Part shown: piece after piece, positions 1-8,601 of the stretch
Position numbering within the stretch: the first letter of the stretch is position 1
Layout: every line of letters begins with the position of its first letter
DNA from: Perlucidibaca aquatica
Lineage (GTDB): Bacteria > Pseudomonadota > Gammaproteobacteria > Pseudomonadales > Moraxellaceae
NCBI RefSeq assembly: GCF_001676655.1
Contig: NZ_LZDB01000002.1
Span: 682,001-746,000 of the forward strand
Reading direction: 5' to 3'
DNA: 64,000 nt
The notes under the pieces: model-generated
The model's input: only the letters and a program-made list of their open reading frames with translations
Database searches by the model: none
Told to the model about the DNA's origin: nothing
Position numbers and translations under genes: made by a program

Positions 1-747
1 GGCAGTAACCCCATGACGGTGAAGTCGCCCGCTGCGGATGCCCGAATTTTGCTCGATGGCTTTAGTATTACCTCGCCAACAAATACGTTTAGCCAGGCGG
101 TTGAAGGGGTTACGTTGGTCGTCGCGAAAGCATCCCCCGGTGAGAATGTCACGATCAATGTGAATGCCGACAAAACCACAACGCGCACGGCGATTGACCA
201 ATTTGTTGCGGGCTATAACAAGTTGCAGACCCAGATTAATAGCCTGACGGCATATAACCCAACGACCCAGGTGGCCGGTCAGTTACAGGGCGATGCCGTC
301 ACTCAGCGTCTCGCCAGTACCTTAAAAAATGAAATTAATAACGCCTTAGCTGGCGCAGCCTTAGACCTCGATAGTCTCGCCGAGTTAGGTATTAGTAGTC
401 AGGCCAAAAACGGGCTGCTCACGGTGAATGCCACACGAATGGATGCCGTGTTAACAACTCGTATGAGTGATGTCACCGCGCTATTTAGTGGCACGAATGG
501 TTTGGCGGCGCGGTTCGCACAAACGATGGATGGCTACTCGAGTAGTACCGGTGTGATTGAAAGTCGTAGCAGCAGTTTACGCGGTGAAGCTAAGTCACTG
601 GCGGCACAAAAGCAGGCTTTGGAGTTACGTATGACGGCAGTGGAATCACGTTACCGTAAACAATTCACGGAATTAGATTCGCTGTTATCCGGCTTTGCCA
701 GTACCAGCTCATTTTTAACGCAACAACTCGCAAAATTATCGTCATGA
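1..747 (+). CDS. fliD: Flagellar filament cap protein FliD (3' part, 5' truncated by window edge)
   Basis: FliD caps the growing filament and assists flagellin polymerisation outside the cell. The frame is open from base 1, so the start lies upstream of the window; the ATG at 13 is internal. Visible are the FliD core signature (DARILLDGFSITSPTN followed by AVEGVTL), a D2/D3-type region, and a C-terminal coiled coil ending in SFLTQQLAKLSS, as expected for the inward-facing terminal helix of the cap. It is followed by fliS, the usual neighbour. The family assignment is secure; the size of the missing N-terminus is unknown. Confidence 0.93.
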   Translation, partial: GSNPMTVKSPAADARILLDGFSITSPTNTFSQAVEGVTLVVAKASPGENVTINVNADKTTTRTAIDQFVAGYNKLQTQINSLTAYNPTTQVAGQLQGDAVTQRLASTLKNEINNALAGAALDLDSLAELGISSQAKNGLLTVNATRMDAVLTTRMSDVTALFSGTNGLAARFAQTMDGYSSSTGVIESRSSSLRGEAKSLAAQKQALELRMTAVESRYRKQFTELDSLLSGFASTSSFLTQQLAKLSS

Positions 748-750
748 GCG

Positions 751-777
751 TCAAGTTTTCTTTGCCAGCGCCGATAA
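751..777 (+). promoter_or_regulatory. Sigma-28 (FliA) promoter for fliS
   Basis: TCAAGTTT (751-758), an 11-base spacer, then GCCGATAA (770-777). This matches the enterobacterial FliA consensus TAAAGTTT-N11-GCCGATAA at 15 of 16 positions. It lies between the fliD stop and the fliS ribosome site (AAGGGGA near 802-808), so fliS and the genes after it can be transcribed as late flagellar genes. Confidence 0.82.
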
Positions 778-814
778 AGCTAACAGGTACAACGGGCTGG
801 CAAGGGGAATAATC

Positions 815-1270
815 ATGAAGTCTGCAAATGCATTTGGCGCTAAGGCTTATGCCGATATCAATCGACATGCCAACGTGGAAGCGGCCAGCCCACATCGATT
901 AATTCAAATGCTGTTTGACGGCGCGTTGGACCGTATCGCGAAAGCGCAGGGTCATATTGAGCGTCGCGACATTGCGGCCAAAGGCCACGACATTGGGCGT
1001 GCCATTGGGATTGTAGAGGGGCTACGCATGAGCCTGGATCGCTCCGTTCAGCATCCACTGACGCAACAGCTAGACCAACTCTATGACTATATTTGCCGAT
1101 GCCTATTGCGCGCCAATTTAGAAAGTGACTCGTCATTGTTAGCGGAGTCCGCGGGCTTACTGCGAGAAATCAAATCGGCCTGGGATGCCATTCCCGAAGG
1201 GTATCGTCATGGGGTGCCTGTAGCGGCCATGACAGGTGATGACAGCCGCATTGCCATGGGAGCACGATAA
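815..1270 (+). CDS. fliS: Flagellin export chaperone FliS
   Basis: Cytoplasmic helical-bundle chaperone that binds the C-terminus of flagellin and prevents premature polymerisation. The 151-residue product shows the FliS pattern: an N-terminal YADI and SPHRLIQMLFDGAL segment, then VEGLRMSLD and the LYDYICRCLLRAN helix. Length is slightly above the usual 120-140 because of a short C-terminal tail. The ATG at 815 has an AAGGGGA ribosome site. The stop overlaps the next start (TAATG at 1268-1272), suggesting translational coupling with the FliT-like gene. Confidence 0.93.
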   Translation: MKSANAFGAKAYADINRHANVEAASPHRLIQMLFDGALDRIAKAQGHIERRDIAAKGHDIGRAIGIVEGLRMSLDRSVQHPLTQQLDQLYDYICRCLLRANLESDSSLLAESAGLLREIKSAWDAIPEGYRHGVPVAAMTGDDSRIAMGAR

Positions 1271-1623
1271 TGAAACCGGCCGATATCATTCATTTTCCAC
1301 GCCCAGCTTCAGAACAACGCCTGACCTGGAATGCCCTGTTAGCCATGACCCATGATTTGCTCGAGAGCGCGAAGCGAGGTGATTGGACTGCTGCCCTCAG
1401 CATTCAGCAGCAGCGTCGCCCCTTGTTAGAACATTATTTCCAGTCACACCCCGAGCTCATCGATAAAAAATCATTGGCCGATGGCATTCGTGTCATGCTC
1501 AATCTGGATGCCGAAGTCGCCGTGCTTGCTGCCGATCAGCAAGCCATTATTCGTCAAGAGGCGAGTAACAACTATATGGCGGGTGCGGTGGCGCAAGTGT
1601 ATTTACGTCATCAAGGTTTGTAA
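1270..1623 (+). CDS. fliT: FliT-like flagellar chaperone
   Basis: A 117-residue, mainly helical protein immediately coupled to fliS. Position and a weak pattern (helix with LLESAKRGDW, then RRPLLEHYF) fit the FliT family, which binds FliD as an export chaperone. Sequence conservation in this family is low, so the name rests partly on gene order. No catalytic motif is present. Confidence 0.7.
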   Translation: MKPADIIHFPRPASEQRLTWNALLAMTHDLLESAKRGDWTAALSIQQQRRPLLEHYFQSHPELIDKKSLADGIRVMLNLDAEVAVLAADQQAIIRQEASNNYMAGAVAQVYLRHQGL

Positions 1624-1655
1624 TTTTGAGGCCCAGCCTACTCAGGAGTCGCTCC

Positions 1656-2219
1656 ATGGATGTCATTGAAACAAACCCTGTGACGCCGGTAGCCACCGAT
1701 CTGGCCGACACCATTTGCCTAGAAGGTGTTCTGCCTGTGGCTTGGGCTGCCATGCCCGCAGGCTTTACCGACCACGAGTTCAGTGCCATGCATGAGGGCA
1801 ACCTGATGTTGCTGAATGCCATTGCGGTGATTGATCAGCCCCAGGCTCATGACGGCGATGAGAGTGGCCTGCTGCATCAGGACATGTTTCGTATTGAAGC
1901 CAAACTGGATCTCTTAACCAGCTTAGTCACCCGCCTGTTGGATAAATATGCCTTAGTGCCGCCACTGGCTTCGGTCAGGCTGACCGCGCGCCAATTTCTC
2001 TGGCATGGTCAGGTGCTGCCTGCCGAGCCGGGCACCTCCGGCATCATTGAGATTTATGTGCATCCGCTTGTGGCGGCACCTTTGCGCTTACCGGCACGGG
2101 TCGAGTCTGCGGGAGTGGCGCTACTGTCAGAATTACCACTATCGATGAAAAATGCCTTGGAGAAATTTCTCTTCCGTCAACATAGACGCCAGGTTGCCGA
2201 GCACCGCTCATCACGTTAA
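1656..2219 (+). CDS. PilZ-like domain protein with coiled coil, flagellar locus
   Basis: A 187-residue protein between the flagellar chaperones and the FleQ-type regulator. The N-terminal half is acidic with a coiled-coil-like helix (FRIEAKLDLLTSLVTRLLDKY region). The C-terminal half has the alternating beta pattern of PilZ domains found at this spot in related flagellar clusters. I see no clear RxxxR or D/NxSxxG c-di-GMP signature, so binding may be lost, as in the atypical tetrameric Xanthomonas PilZ proteins. The ATG at 1656 follows AGGAG (1644-1648) and is preferred to an in-frame TTG at 1626. Role inferred from context: tuning of flagellar function or expression. Confidence 0.6.
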   Translation: MDVIETNPVTPVATDLADTICLEGVLPVAWAAMPAGFTDHEFSAMHEGNLMLLNAIAVIDQPQAHDGDESGLLHQDMFRIEAKLDLLTSLVTRLLDKYALVPPLASVRLTARQFLWHGQVLPAEPGTSGIIEIYVHPLVAAPLRLPARVESAGVALLSELPLSMKNALEKFLFRQHRRQVAEHRSSR

Positions 2220-2371
2220 TTACGCATACAAGCGTTAACGCCGATGGGCGCAACACAACGAAACATATACACCCCTGAATCCCACAAGTAGTTGCCAATT
2301 CCTCACTGAACTCTGCCGTCAAATAATCGACATTCGATGCATAGACGCAGAGACGGGCAGAAGCTCGCAGG

Positions 2372-3460
2372 GTGAATGTGATGGGATTGGGTGCAGTTGA
2401 TACACGTCAGAGTCCATTACCGACAGTGCTTTCGCCACTGGGTAATTCACCGGCCATTTCACAAGTTCGTCGTCTCATTAGCCAGGTGGCCAATCACAAT
2501 ACGGTCGTCCTGATTCAGGGTGAATCGGGCAGCGGCAAGGAAGTCGTTGCGCGTTCCTTGCACCAAAATTCCGAGCGCGCCAAATGCGCCTTTGTGCCGG
2601 TAAATTGCGGCGCTATTCCCGCTGACTTACTCGAAAGTGAATTGTTCGGCCATGAAAAAGGCGCTTTCACCGGTGCGGTGGCTACGCGTAAAGGTCGTTT
2701 CGAAATGGCCGAAGGCGGCACGCTATTTCTGGACGAAATTGGCGACATGAGCCTGCCCATGCAGGTGAAGATTTTGCGTGTATTGCAAGAGCGTTGCTTT
2801 GAGCGGGTCGGCAGCAATCAAACCATTCGCTGCAATGTGCGCATTATTGCGGCAACGCACCGTGACCTAGATGCCATGGTCGATGCCGGCACCTTCCGCC
2901 AAGACCTGTTCTTTCGACTTAATGTGTTTCCTATTTACGTCCCCGCACTGCGTCAACGCATAGAAGACTTGCCGTTGTTATTGCAGCACTTCCGCCGCAA
3001 GCAAGAAGCCAATGGCGACCTGTCTGCGGACTTCAGCCAAGGCGCTTTGCAAGCGCTCATGCATTACGGCTGGCCGGGCAATATTCGTGAGTTGGAAAAC
3101 TTGGTCGAACGCTTAGGCATTACGCACGGTGGTCAACTGGTGCGCGTCAAAGATTTGCCAACACGCTATGTGGGCCAAGTCTGTGACGATGAGGAAGAAG
3201 CAAAAGCTCTGCTGCTGGATAAACCGCTGTTGTCTGCCATTAGCACGCAAATGTCGGTGCCACGCAACGACGCACCCACGGTGTTGTCGCAAGAAGGTAT
3301 GGACCTTAAGCAATACCTGCAAGACCTTGAAGTGAATTACATCAACGAAGCCTTACGTCAGGTCGATGGCGTGGTGTCGCAAGCGGCCCGATTGCTAGGG
3401 CTGCAGCGCACCACGCTCGTGGAAAAAATGAAGAAATTTGGCCTCCAGGTGATCTGGTAA
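2372..3460 (+). CDS. Sigma-54-dependent flagellar activator, FleQ/FlrA type, without receiver domain
   Basis: Enhancer-binding ATPase that remodels sigma-54 RNA polymerase. The 362 residues contain the AAA+ domain from about residue 22: Walker A GESGSGKE (50-57), the sigma-54-contacting GAFTGA loop (97-102) and Walker B FLDEIGD (119-125). A C-terminal Fis-type helix-turn-helix follows (AARLLGLQRTTLVEKMKKFG), closely like that of FleQ. The roughly 140-residue N-terminal regulatory domain of FleQ is absent, and the 150 bases upstream cannot encode it. The start may be GTG 2372 or ATG 2381; the second has a better spaced AGGG. The fliE operon follows after 15 bases, so it probably controls flagellar genes. 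Confidence 0.88.
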   Translation: MNVMGLGAVDTRQSPLPTVLSPLGNSPAISQVRRLISQVANHNTVVLIQGESGSGKEVVARSLHQNSERAKCAFVPVNCGAIPADLLESELFGHEKGAFTGAVATRKGRFEMAEGGTLFLDEIGDMSLPMQVKILRVLQERCFERVGSNQTIRCNVRIIAATHRDLDAMVDAGTFRQDLFFRLNVFPIYVPALRQRIEDLPLLLQHFRRKQEANGDLSADFSQGALQALMHYGWPGNIRELENLVERLGITHGGQLVRVKDLPTRYVGQVCDDEEEAKALLLDKPLLSAISTQMSVPRNDAPTVLSQEGMDLKQYLQDLEVNYINEALRQVDGVVSQAARLLGLQRTTLVEKMKKFGLQVIW

Positions 3461-3475
3461 GTCAGGAGTACAACC

Positions 3476-3844
3476 ATGTCGAGCATATCGGGTGTCGATC
3501 AGGTTTTAGGTCAAATCCGCGCCATGCGTAGTTTGACTCAGCCCAATCAAACGTCAGCGAGTGGCGTGGGTGGTATCTCACCGTTAGCCCCGTCTAATCC
3601 GGTGCGAGGGGTAGAGCCCAGTAACGATTTTAGTTCTGTACTCAGAACCTCGGTGGATGCCGTGAATGCCACTCAACAAAGAGCACAGCAAGCCACCAGT
3701 GCCTGGGAGCGGGGCGACAGTGAAGCCAGCTTGACGCAAGTCATGGTGTCTCTGCAGAAAGCCGACGTGTCTTTTAAAGCCATGATGGAAGTACGCAACA
3801 AAATGGTGGATGCCTACCAAGAAGTCATGCGCATGTCGATTTGA
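3476..3844 (+). CDS. fliE: Flagellar hook-basal body protein FliE
   Basis: FliE joins the MS ring to the proximal rod. The 122-residue protein ends in the typical C-terminal helices (SLQKADVSFKAMMEVRNKMV, then YQEVMRMSI). The N-terminus is variable and low in complexity, as usual. The ATG follows a CAGGAG ribosome site. It is the first gene of the basal-body and export operon fliEFGHIJK. Confidence 0.95.
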   Translation: MSSISGVDQVLGQIRAMRSLTQPNQTSASGVGGISPLAPSNPVRGVEPSNDFSSVLRTSVDAVNATQQRAQQATSAWERGDSEASLTQVMVSLQKADVSFKAMMEVRNKMVDAYQEVMRMSI

Positions 3845-3878
3845 TGGCGTTGTTTATTAGCGTAATGAGGTTAGTACC

Positions 3879-5561
3879 ATGGCAGAAGCCACGCTCTCAC
3901 AGATCACCAGCCGTTTAATGCCAGCCGTTATGCCGGCCTGGTTAAAGCAAATCATTTTGCTTGCCGGTGTGGCGGGCAGCGTGGCAATCGGCTTGTCCAT
4001 GGTCATGTGGTCGCAACAGCCGCCCTACAGTGTGCTCTACAGCAGCTTGCCGGCCGAGCGGGCCAGCGCCGTCATGGATACCCTGACGACCCTGAATATT
4101 CCTTATCAATTAGAAAAAAACACCGGTGCTTTAATGGTGCCCGAAGCCGAGCTGCACAACGCGCGCTTGAAATTGGCCGGCAGTGGCATTGTGCAATCGG
4201 AAGATGGCACCGGCTTGGAAATGATTCGTGCTGAAAAGGGCTTTGGTGTTAGCGAGTTTATGGAGACGCGTAAGTATCAGCATGCGTTAGAAGTTGAGCT
4301 GAGCCGCACCATTGAAAGTATTCAGCAAGTGCATAAAGCCCGGGTGCATTTGGCGCTTCCTAAACAAAGCGTCTTTATTCGTGATCGCAAGCCAGCCAGT
4401 GCGTCGGTGATGGTCGATATTCGTCCGGGCAGCACGCTGGATCAGCAAAACGTGCGTGCCATTATGAATTTGGTTGCCGCCAGTATTCCTGAGTTGAGTT
4501 CAGAGCAGGTCACCGTGGTGGATCAGCAGGGCAATTTGCTTTCGCGTGTCGAGCGCGATGATGCCCTGGAGCTGAGTAATCGCCAGTTTGCCTATCGGCA
4601 ACAAGTGGAGAAAGCCTACGAGGAACGCATTGAGCGTCTGCTCTCGGCCATGGTGCCATCGGGTTTAGTCCGTGTGCAGGTGTCTGCCGATATGGACTTC
4701 TCATCGCTACAAGAAAGTCGCGAGTCGTTCACGCCCGATCGCAGCGTGGTTCGCAGTGAGCAAATTACCTTGAACGGTAGCGATAAAGCGCTGCCACCTG
4801 CGAGTGGTGTGCCCGGTGCGCTGAGTAATCAACCGCCATCTGCTGTCACGCCGCCACCGGCCAAAGCAGGAGAGGCTGCGGCTACGGCCACCACAGGTAG
4901 TCAGGCCGTGACACGAAATTATGAAGTTGAGCGTGTCCTGAACTACACCAACACGCCCGCAGGAGCGGTGCGTAAGCTCTCTGTGGCGGTAGTGGTTGAT
5001 AGCTCGTCACTGCGAGATAGTCAGGGCAAAATCGTGCGTGCGGGCCCATCGCAAGCCGAGATGGATCGTATGACCAGCGTGGTACAAGGCGCGATTGGCT
5101 ACACCGTGGATCGTGGCGATCAAGTCACGGTGGTCGGCTCCAACTTCTCGGCACCAGAGCCACTAGGTGAGAGCGAGTCCGCTACGCCCATCTGGCAGGA
5201 GTCGTGGTTTGCCAGTTTGGTGAAACAGTCCTTGGTAGGTCTGGCGGTACTGCTCTTAGCGTGGGGTGTGTTACGCCCGTTGCTGAAGCAGGCCTTAGCG
5301 CCCTCGTCAGCACTGCCTGCGTTAGCTCCTGGCGACTCACAGTCGGCATCGCGTCAGTTCTCGAACAGTCCCGATAGTTATTCACCCAATGCCATGCAAT
5401 TCAGCCATAGCGGCATGAATGGGTTGCCCGCGCCGGCACCGCTGACCTTAAGCAACGCCGAGCTTGACCAGCGCATGAACGCGGTGCGCTTGGCAGCCTC
5501 CGAAGACCCTCGACTGGTCGCACAAGTCGTTAAAACCTGGGTGACTCCTCATGACGCCTGA
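3879..5561 (+). CDS. fliF: Flagellar MS-ring protein FliF
   Basis: Inner-membrane protein (560 residues) forming the MS ring. An N-terminal membrane helix lies near residues 21-44, followed by the YscJ-like ring-building motifs (RKYQHALEVELSRTIESI, then VHLALPKQSVFIRD). A Pro/Ala-rich linker, a second membrane helix near residue 450 (LVGLAVLLLAWGVL) and a short cytoplasmic tail follow. The tail ends in the FliG-binding segment (LAASEDPRLVAQVVKTW). The 3' end overlaps fliG by 11 bases, so synthesis of the two partners is likely coupled. Confidence 0.96.
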   Translation: MAEATLSQITSRLMPAVMPAWLKQIILLAGVAGSVAIGLSMVMWSQQPPYSVLYSSLPAERASAVMDTLTTLNIPYQLEKNTGALMVPEAELHNARLKLAGSGIVQSEDGTGLEMIRAEKGFGVSEFMETRKYQHALEVELSRTIESIQQVHKARVHLALPKQSVFIRDRKPASASVMVDIRPGSTLDQQNVRAIMNLVAASIPELSSEQVTVVDQQGNLLSRVERDDALELSNRQFAYRQQVEKAYEERIERLLSAMVPSGLVRVQVSADMDFSSLQESRESFTPDRSVVRSEQITLNGSDKALPPASGVPGALSNQPPSAVTPPPAKAGEAAATATTGSQAVTRNYEVERVLNYTNTPAGAVRKLSVAVVVDSSSLRDSQGKIVRAGPSQAEMDRMTSVVQGAIGYTVDRGDQVTVVGSNFSAPEPLGESESATPIWQESWFASLVKQSLVGLAVLLLAWGVLRPLLKQALAPSSALPALAPGDSQSASRQFSNSPDSYSPNAMQFSHSGMNGLPAPAPLTLSNAELDQRMNAVRLAASEDPRLVAQVVKTWVTPHDA

Positions 5562-6570
5562 AACTGCCGTGACCGCTCAAGCACCCGGTAGCCATGAGGC
5601 CGCCATGCTCCTGCTGATGTTGGGCGAGGAGCGGGCAGCGGATGTGTTGAAGCATGTGGACTCCGAAGCCGTGGAGAAAATCGGCATGGCCATGGCAGGG
5701 ATTCGTGAGGTCAACAACGACCAAGCCTTGGCGGTGATTACCCAATTTGGACATGCCTTGCAGGCGCAAACGCCGCTCGGTGTGGGCGTGCCGGACTATG
5801 TGCGCCAGGTCTTGGTCAGCACCCTCGGCGAGCAGCAGGGCCGAACGCTGGCCGATCGTGTCTTGGGCGATAGCCAGCCGGTGGAGATCGACTCCTTACG
5901 GTGGCTAGATTTCGACACGGTGGTGCACATGCTGCGCGACGAACACCCCCAGATCATTGCCATCACCTTGGCGCATATGGCGAAAGATCAAGCCGCCATG
6001 ATTCTGGATCGACTCGCCCCTGAATTGCAGGGAGATATTGTGCTGCGCATCGCTACGCTGGAAAAAATCCCGCAAGCGGCACTGGTCGAACTGCAAAATA
6101 TTCTGCGCAACAAACTGTCACTGTCGGGTTCGTTCAAATCGAAACTGATTGATGGCGCGAAAGCCGTGGCCGACATCATGAACTGTGTTGGATCGGAGAC
6201 GGAGGCGCGAGTGATTGCGGCCCTTAACGAAGCCGACAGCAGCCTGACCACCAAGATTCAAGACCTCATGTTTGTCTTCGATAACCTCATTGGCCTTGAT
6301 GACAAAGGCATGCAGGTGCTGCTGCGTGAAGTCTCTAGCGACCTGTTGGCGATGGCCCTGAAGGGTGCCATTGAACCCATGCGAGAAAAGATTTTCCGCA
6401 ACATGTCTAAGCGTGCGGGCGAAATGCTTAGGGAAGATATGGAAACGCGCGGCCCGGTCAAAATGAGTGATGTGGAAAGCGCGCAGAAGGAAATGGTTGC
6501 GATTGCTCGACGCATGGCAGAAGCCGGTCAAATTACCTTAGCGAGTGGCCGCGATGACTATGTCGAATAA
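5551..6570 (+). CDS. fliG: Flagellar motor switch protein FliG
   Basis: Rotor protein (339 residues) that binds FliF through its N-terminal domain and stator MotA through its C-terminal torque helix. The torque region is clear (LMFVFDNLIGLDDKGMQ followed by LLREV), keeping the charged DD and R residues known from E. coli. The middle-domain EHPQ motif is also present (DEHPQIIAITLAHM). Standard length. The start lies inside the fliF 3' end. Confidence 0.96.
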   Translation: MTPETAVTAQAPGSHEAAMLLLMLGEERAADVLKHVDSEAVEKIGMAMAGIREVNNDQALAVITQFGHALQAQTPLGVGVPDYVRQVLVSTLGEQQGRTLADRVLGDSQPVEIDSLRWLDFDTVVHMLRDEHPQIIAITLAHMAKDQAAMILDRLAPELQGDIVLRIATLEKIPQAALVELQNILRNKLSLSGSFKSKLIDGAKAVADIMNCVGSETEARVIAALNEADSSLTTKIQDLMFVFDNLIGLDDKGMQVLLREVSSDLLAMALKGAIEPMREKIFRNMSKRAGEMLREDMETRGPVKMSDVESAQKEMVAIARRMAEAGQITLASGRDDYVE

Positions 6571-7234
6571 TGCAATGTCGAATAGTGCTACGTCGAATAA
6601 GGCGACCCCCATGAATAACACCGCGAAAGCCTGGGCGCGTTGGCAAATGCCGCCTATGCACACAGAGCCGCTGTGTATGCCCGAAAGCCAGGAGGCTTCA
6701 GCGTATTTAACTGACGAAGCGTCGTCGGACGCTAGAGACGAAGCCCGACGGGCTGGCTGGGAGCAAGGGCTGAGCGAAGGTCGTATGGCGGCGCGAGGCG
6801 AATTGCGTCTGCAAGCTGAGCGTCTGCAGCAGCTGATTGAACAAATGGCAGCGCCTTTGTCGCAATGTAATGACGAAGTGAAAGAAGAGTTGGTGCTGTT
6901 GGCCATGGTTATTGCTAAGCAGGTATTGCATCGCGAGCTGACGTTGCAGCCGGCCGACATTCACGAAATGGTCTCTCAAGCCATTAAAGCCTTACCTGCG
7001 GGTACGCGGCATGTGCGTATCCATTTACACCCCGAAGACGCGCACTTGCTCTCGTCCAACCTCGAAATGAACGAAGGCTCGACCTGGAAAATGATCGAAG
7101 ATGCCAGCATTGCCCGCGGCGGCTGCATGGTCGATAGCGGTGCTTCGCGTATAGATGCCCGTGTCGAAACGCGCTTGCAAGACATGCTGACACGCATTCA
7201 AGGGCATAACAGCCCTAGGGCAGATGTCGCATGA
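6554..7234 (+). CDS. fliH: Flagellar export apparatus regulator FliH
   Basis: FliH binds and restrains the FliI ATPase and delivers it to the export gate. The product (about 226 residues from ATG 6554) has an N-terminal low-complexity part, a long helical middle (RLQAERLQQLIEQM) and a conserved C-terminal domain (LVLLAMVIAKQVLHREL, then IARGGCMVDS). The start is uncertain: GTG 6545, ATG 6554, 6560 and 6575 are all in frame and lie inside or beside the fliG 3' end. The N-terminus is encoded by a short tandem repeat (separate entry). The last four bases overlap fliI (ATGA). Confidence 0.9.
   Translation: MTMSNNAMSNSATSNKATPMNNTAKAWARWQMPPMHTEPLCMPESQEASAYLTDEASSDARDEARRAGWEQGLSEGRMAARGELRLQAERLQQLIEQMAAPLSQCNDEVKEELVLLAMVIAKQVLHRELTLQPADIHEMVSQAIKALPAGTRHVRIHLHPEDAHLLSSNLEMNEGSTWKMIEDASIARGGCMVDSGASRIDARVETRLQDMLTRIQGHNSPRADVA
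6560..6604 (+). repeat. 15-bp tandem repeat (x3) at the fliH start
   Basis: Three consecutive 15-base units at 6560-6574, 6575-6589 and 6590-6604 share the pattern AYGTCGAATArdGCn. They encode MSNNA, MSNSA and TSNKA. The unit is in frame, so copy-number changes would lengthen or shorten the FliH N-terminus by five residues without a frameshift. Confidence 0.85.
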
Positions 7235-8601
7235 GCCTGCACGCTGCGGTCAGTCGCAGCGCGCCCGATTGGGCGGCGCACTTGCATGCCTGCCGCGATC
7301 GTTTGAGTGAAGAGACCCCCGTTCAAGTTGAAGGTCGCTTGCGCCGAATCGTTGGTATGTTGCTGGAGGCGGAGGGCTGTAGTGCCGCGATTGGCTCACG
7401 CTGTTTGGTTGAAACACGGCAGGGCGGCTGGCTGGAAACAGAAGTCGTGGGCTTTAGCGGTGATCGCTTGCAGCTCATGCCCACCGGTGAACTGGGTGGC
7501 ATCGAACCCAATGCCCGCGTGCTCCCGATCAATCGCGTGGTGGATGTACCGGTTGGGCCTAGCCTGCTGGGGCGTGTCATTGATGCCTCTTCGCAGCCGC
7601 TAGACGGCAAAGGCCCTCTGAACACCACACATTATCAGCCGCTACTCGCCACGCCCATTAACCCCTTGCAACGACAACCCATACGCGAGCCGCTGGATGT
7701 GGGTCTAAGCGCCCTCAATGGCTTGCTCTGTGTTGGGCGAGGGCAGCGCTTGGGTTTATTTGCGGGCAGCGGCGTGGGTAAAAGCGTGCTGTTAGGCATG
7801 ATGACTCGGTTTACCCGAGCTGACATTGTGGTGGTGGCGCTGATTGGCGAGCGCGGCCGTGAGGTGAAAGAGTTTGTAGATCATATTTTGGGTGCCGAGG
7901 GCATGGCGCGCGCGGTGGTTGTGGCCACGCCAGCCGACCATTCGCCCCTCATGCGCCTTCGAGCGGCGTGGGTAGCCACAGCCATAGCCGAGTATTTTCG
8001 TGATCAGGGCAAGCAAGTGCTTCTGCTCATGGATTCGTTAACGCGCTTTGCTCAGGCCCAGCGTGAAATCTCCCTAGCAGTGGGCGAGCCGCCTGCCACT
8101 AAGGGCTATCCGCCCAGTGTTTTTGCTCGCTTGCCGGCCTTAGTGGAGCGTGCCGGTAATGGCCCGGCGGGAGGCGGATCAATCACCGCCTTCTACACCG
8201 TGCTTGCCGAGGGCGATGACCAACAAGACCCCATTGTGGATTCCGCACGCGCCATTCTCGATGGCCACATCGTGTTGTCGCGCGCCTTGGCCGAATCTGG
8301 TCACTTTCCCGCTATTGATATTGAGCAATCGGTGAGTCGGGCCATGAACGACATCACCCAACGCGATCACAAGCTGTTGATCCGCCGCTTTCGTCAAACC
8401 TGGGCGTTGTATCAACAAAATCGCGACCTCATTTCCATTGGTGCTTACCAGCGGGGCAGCGACCCGCGAGTGGATGAAGCCGTGCGCTTACTGCCACTCA
8501 TGACCCGGTTTTTGCAACAAGACACCGATGACGCGGTATCCGTCGAGCGCGCTAAAGAGGCGCTGAGTGCACTTTTTGGCGATGAAGGGGGAGCAGCATG
8601 A
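7231..8601 (+). CDS. fliI: Flagellum-specific ATPase FliI
   Basis: Hexameric ATPase of the flagellar type III export system, related to the F1 beta subunit. The 456 residues include Walker A AGSGVGKSVL, the export-ATPase motif LIGERGREVKEF, Walker B VLLLMDSLTRFAQAQREI and the PPATKGYPPSVFARLP segment typical of FliI/SctN. It is coupled to fliH upstream and fliJ downstream by ATGA overlaps. Confidence 0.97.
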   Translation: MSLHAAVSRSAPDWAAHLHACRDRLSEETPVQVEGRLRRIVGMLLEAEGCSAAIGSRCLVETRQGGWLETEVVGFSGDRLQLMPTGELGGIEPNARVLPINRVVDVPVGPSLLGRVIDASSQPLDGKGPLNTTHYQPLLATPINPLQRQPIREPLDVGLSALNGLLCVGRGQRLGLFAGSGVGKSVLLGMMTRFTRADIVVVALIGERGREVKEFVDHILGAEGMARAVVVATPADHSPLMRLRAAWVATAIAEYFRDQGKQVLLLMDSLTRFAQAQREISLAVGEPPATKGYPPSVFARLPALVERAGNGPAGGGSITAFYTVLAEGDDQQDPIVDSARAILDGHIVLSRALAESGHFPAIDIEQSVSRAMNDITQRDHKLLIRRFRQTWALYQQNRDLISIGAYQRGSDPRVDEAVRLLPLMTRFLQQDTDDAVSVERAKEALSALFGDEGGAA

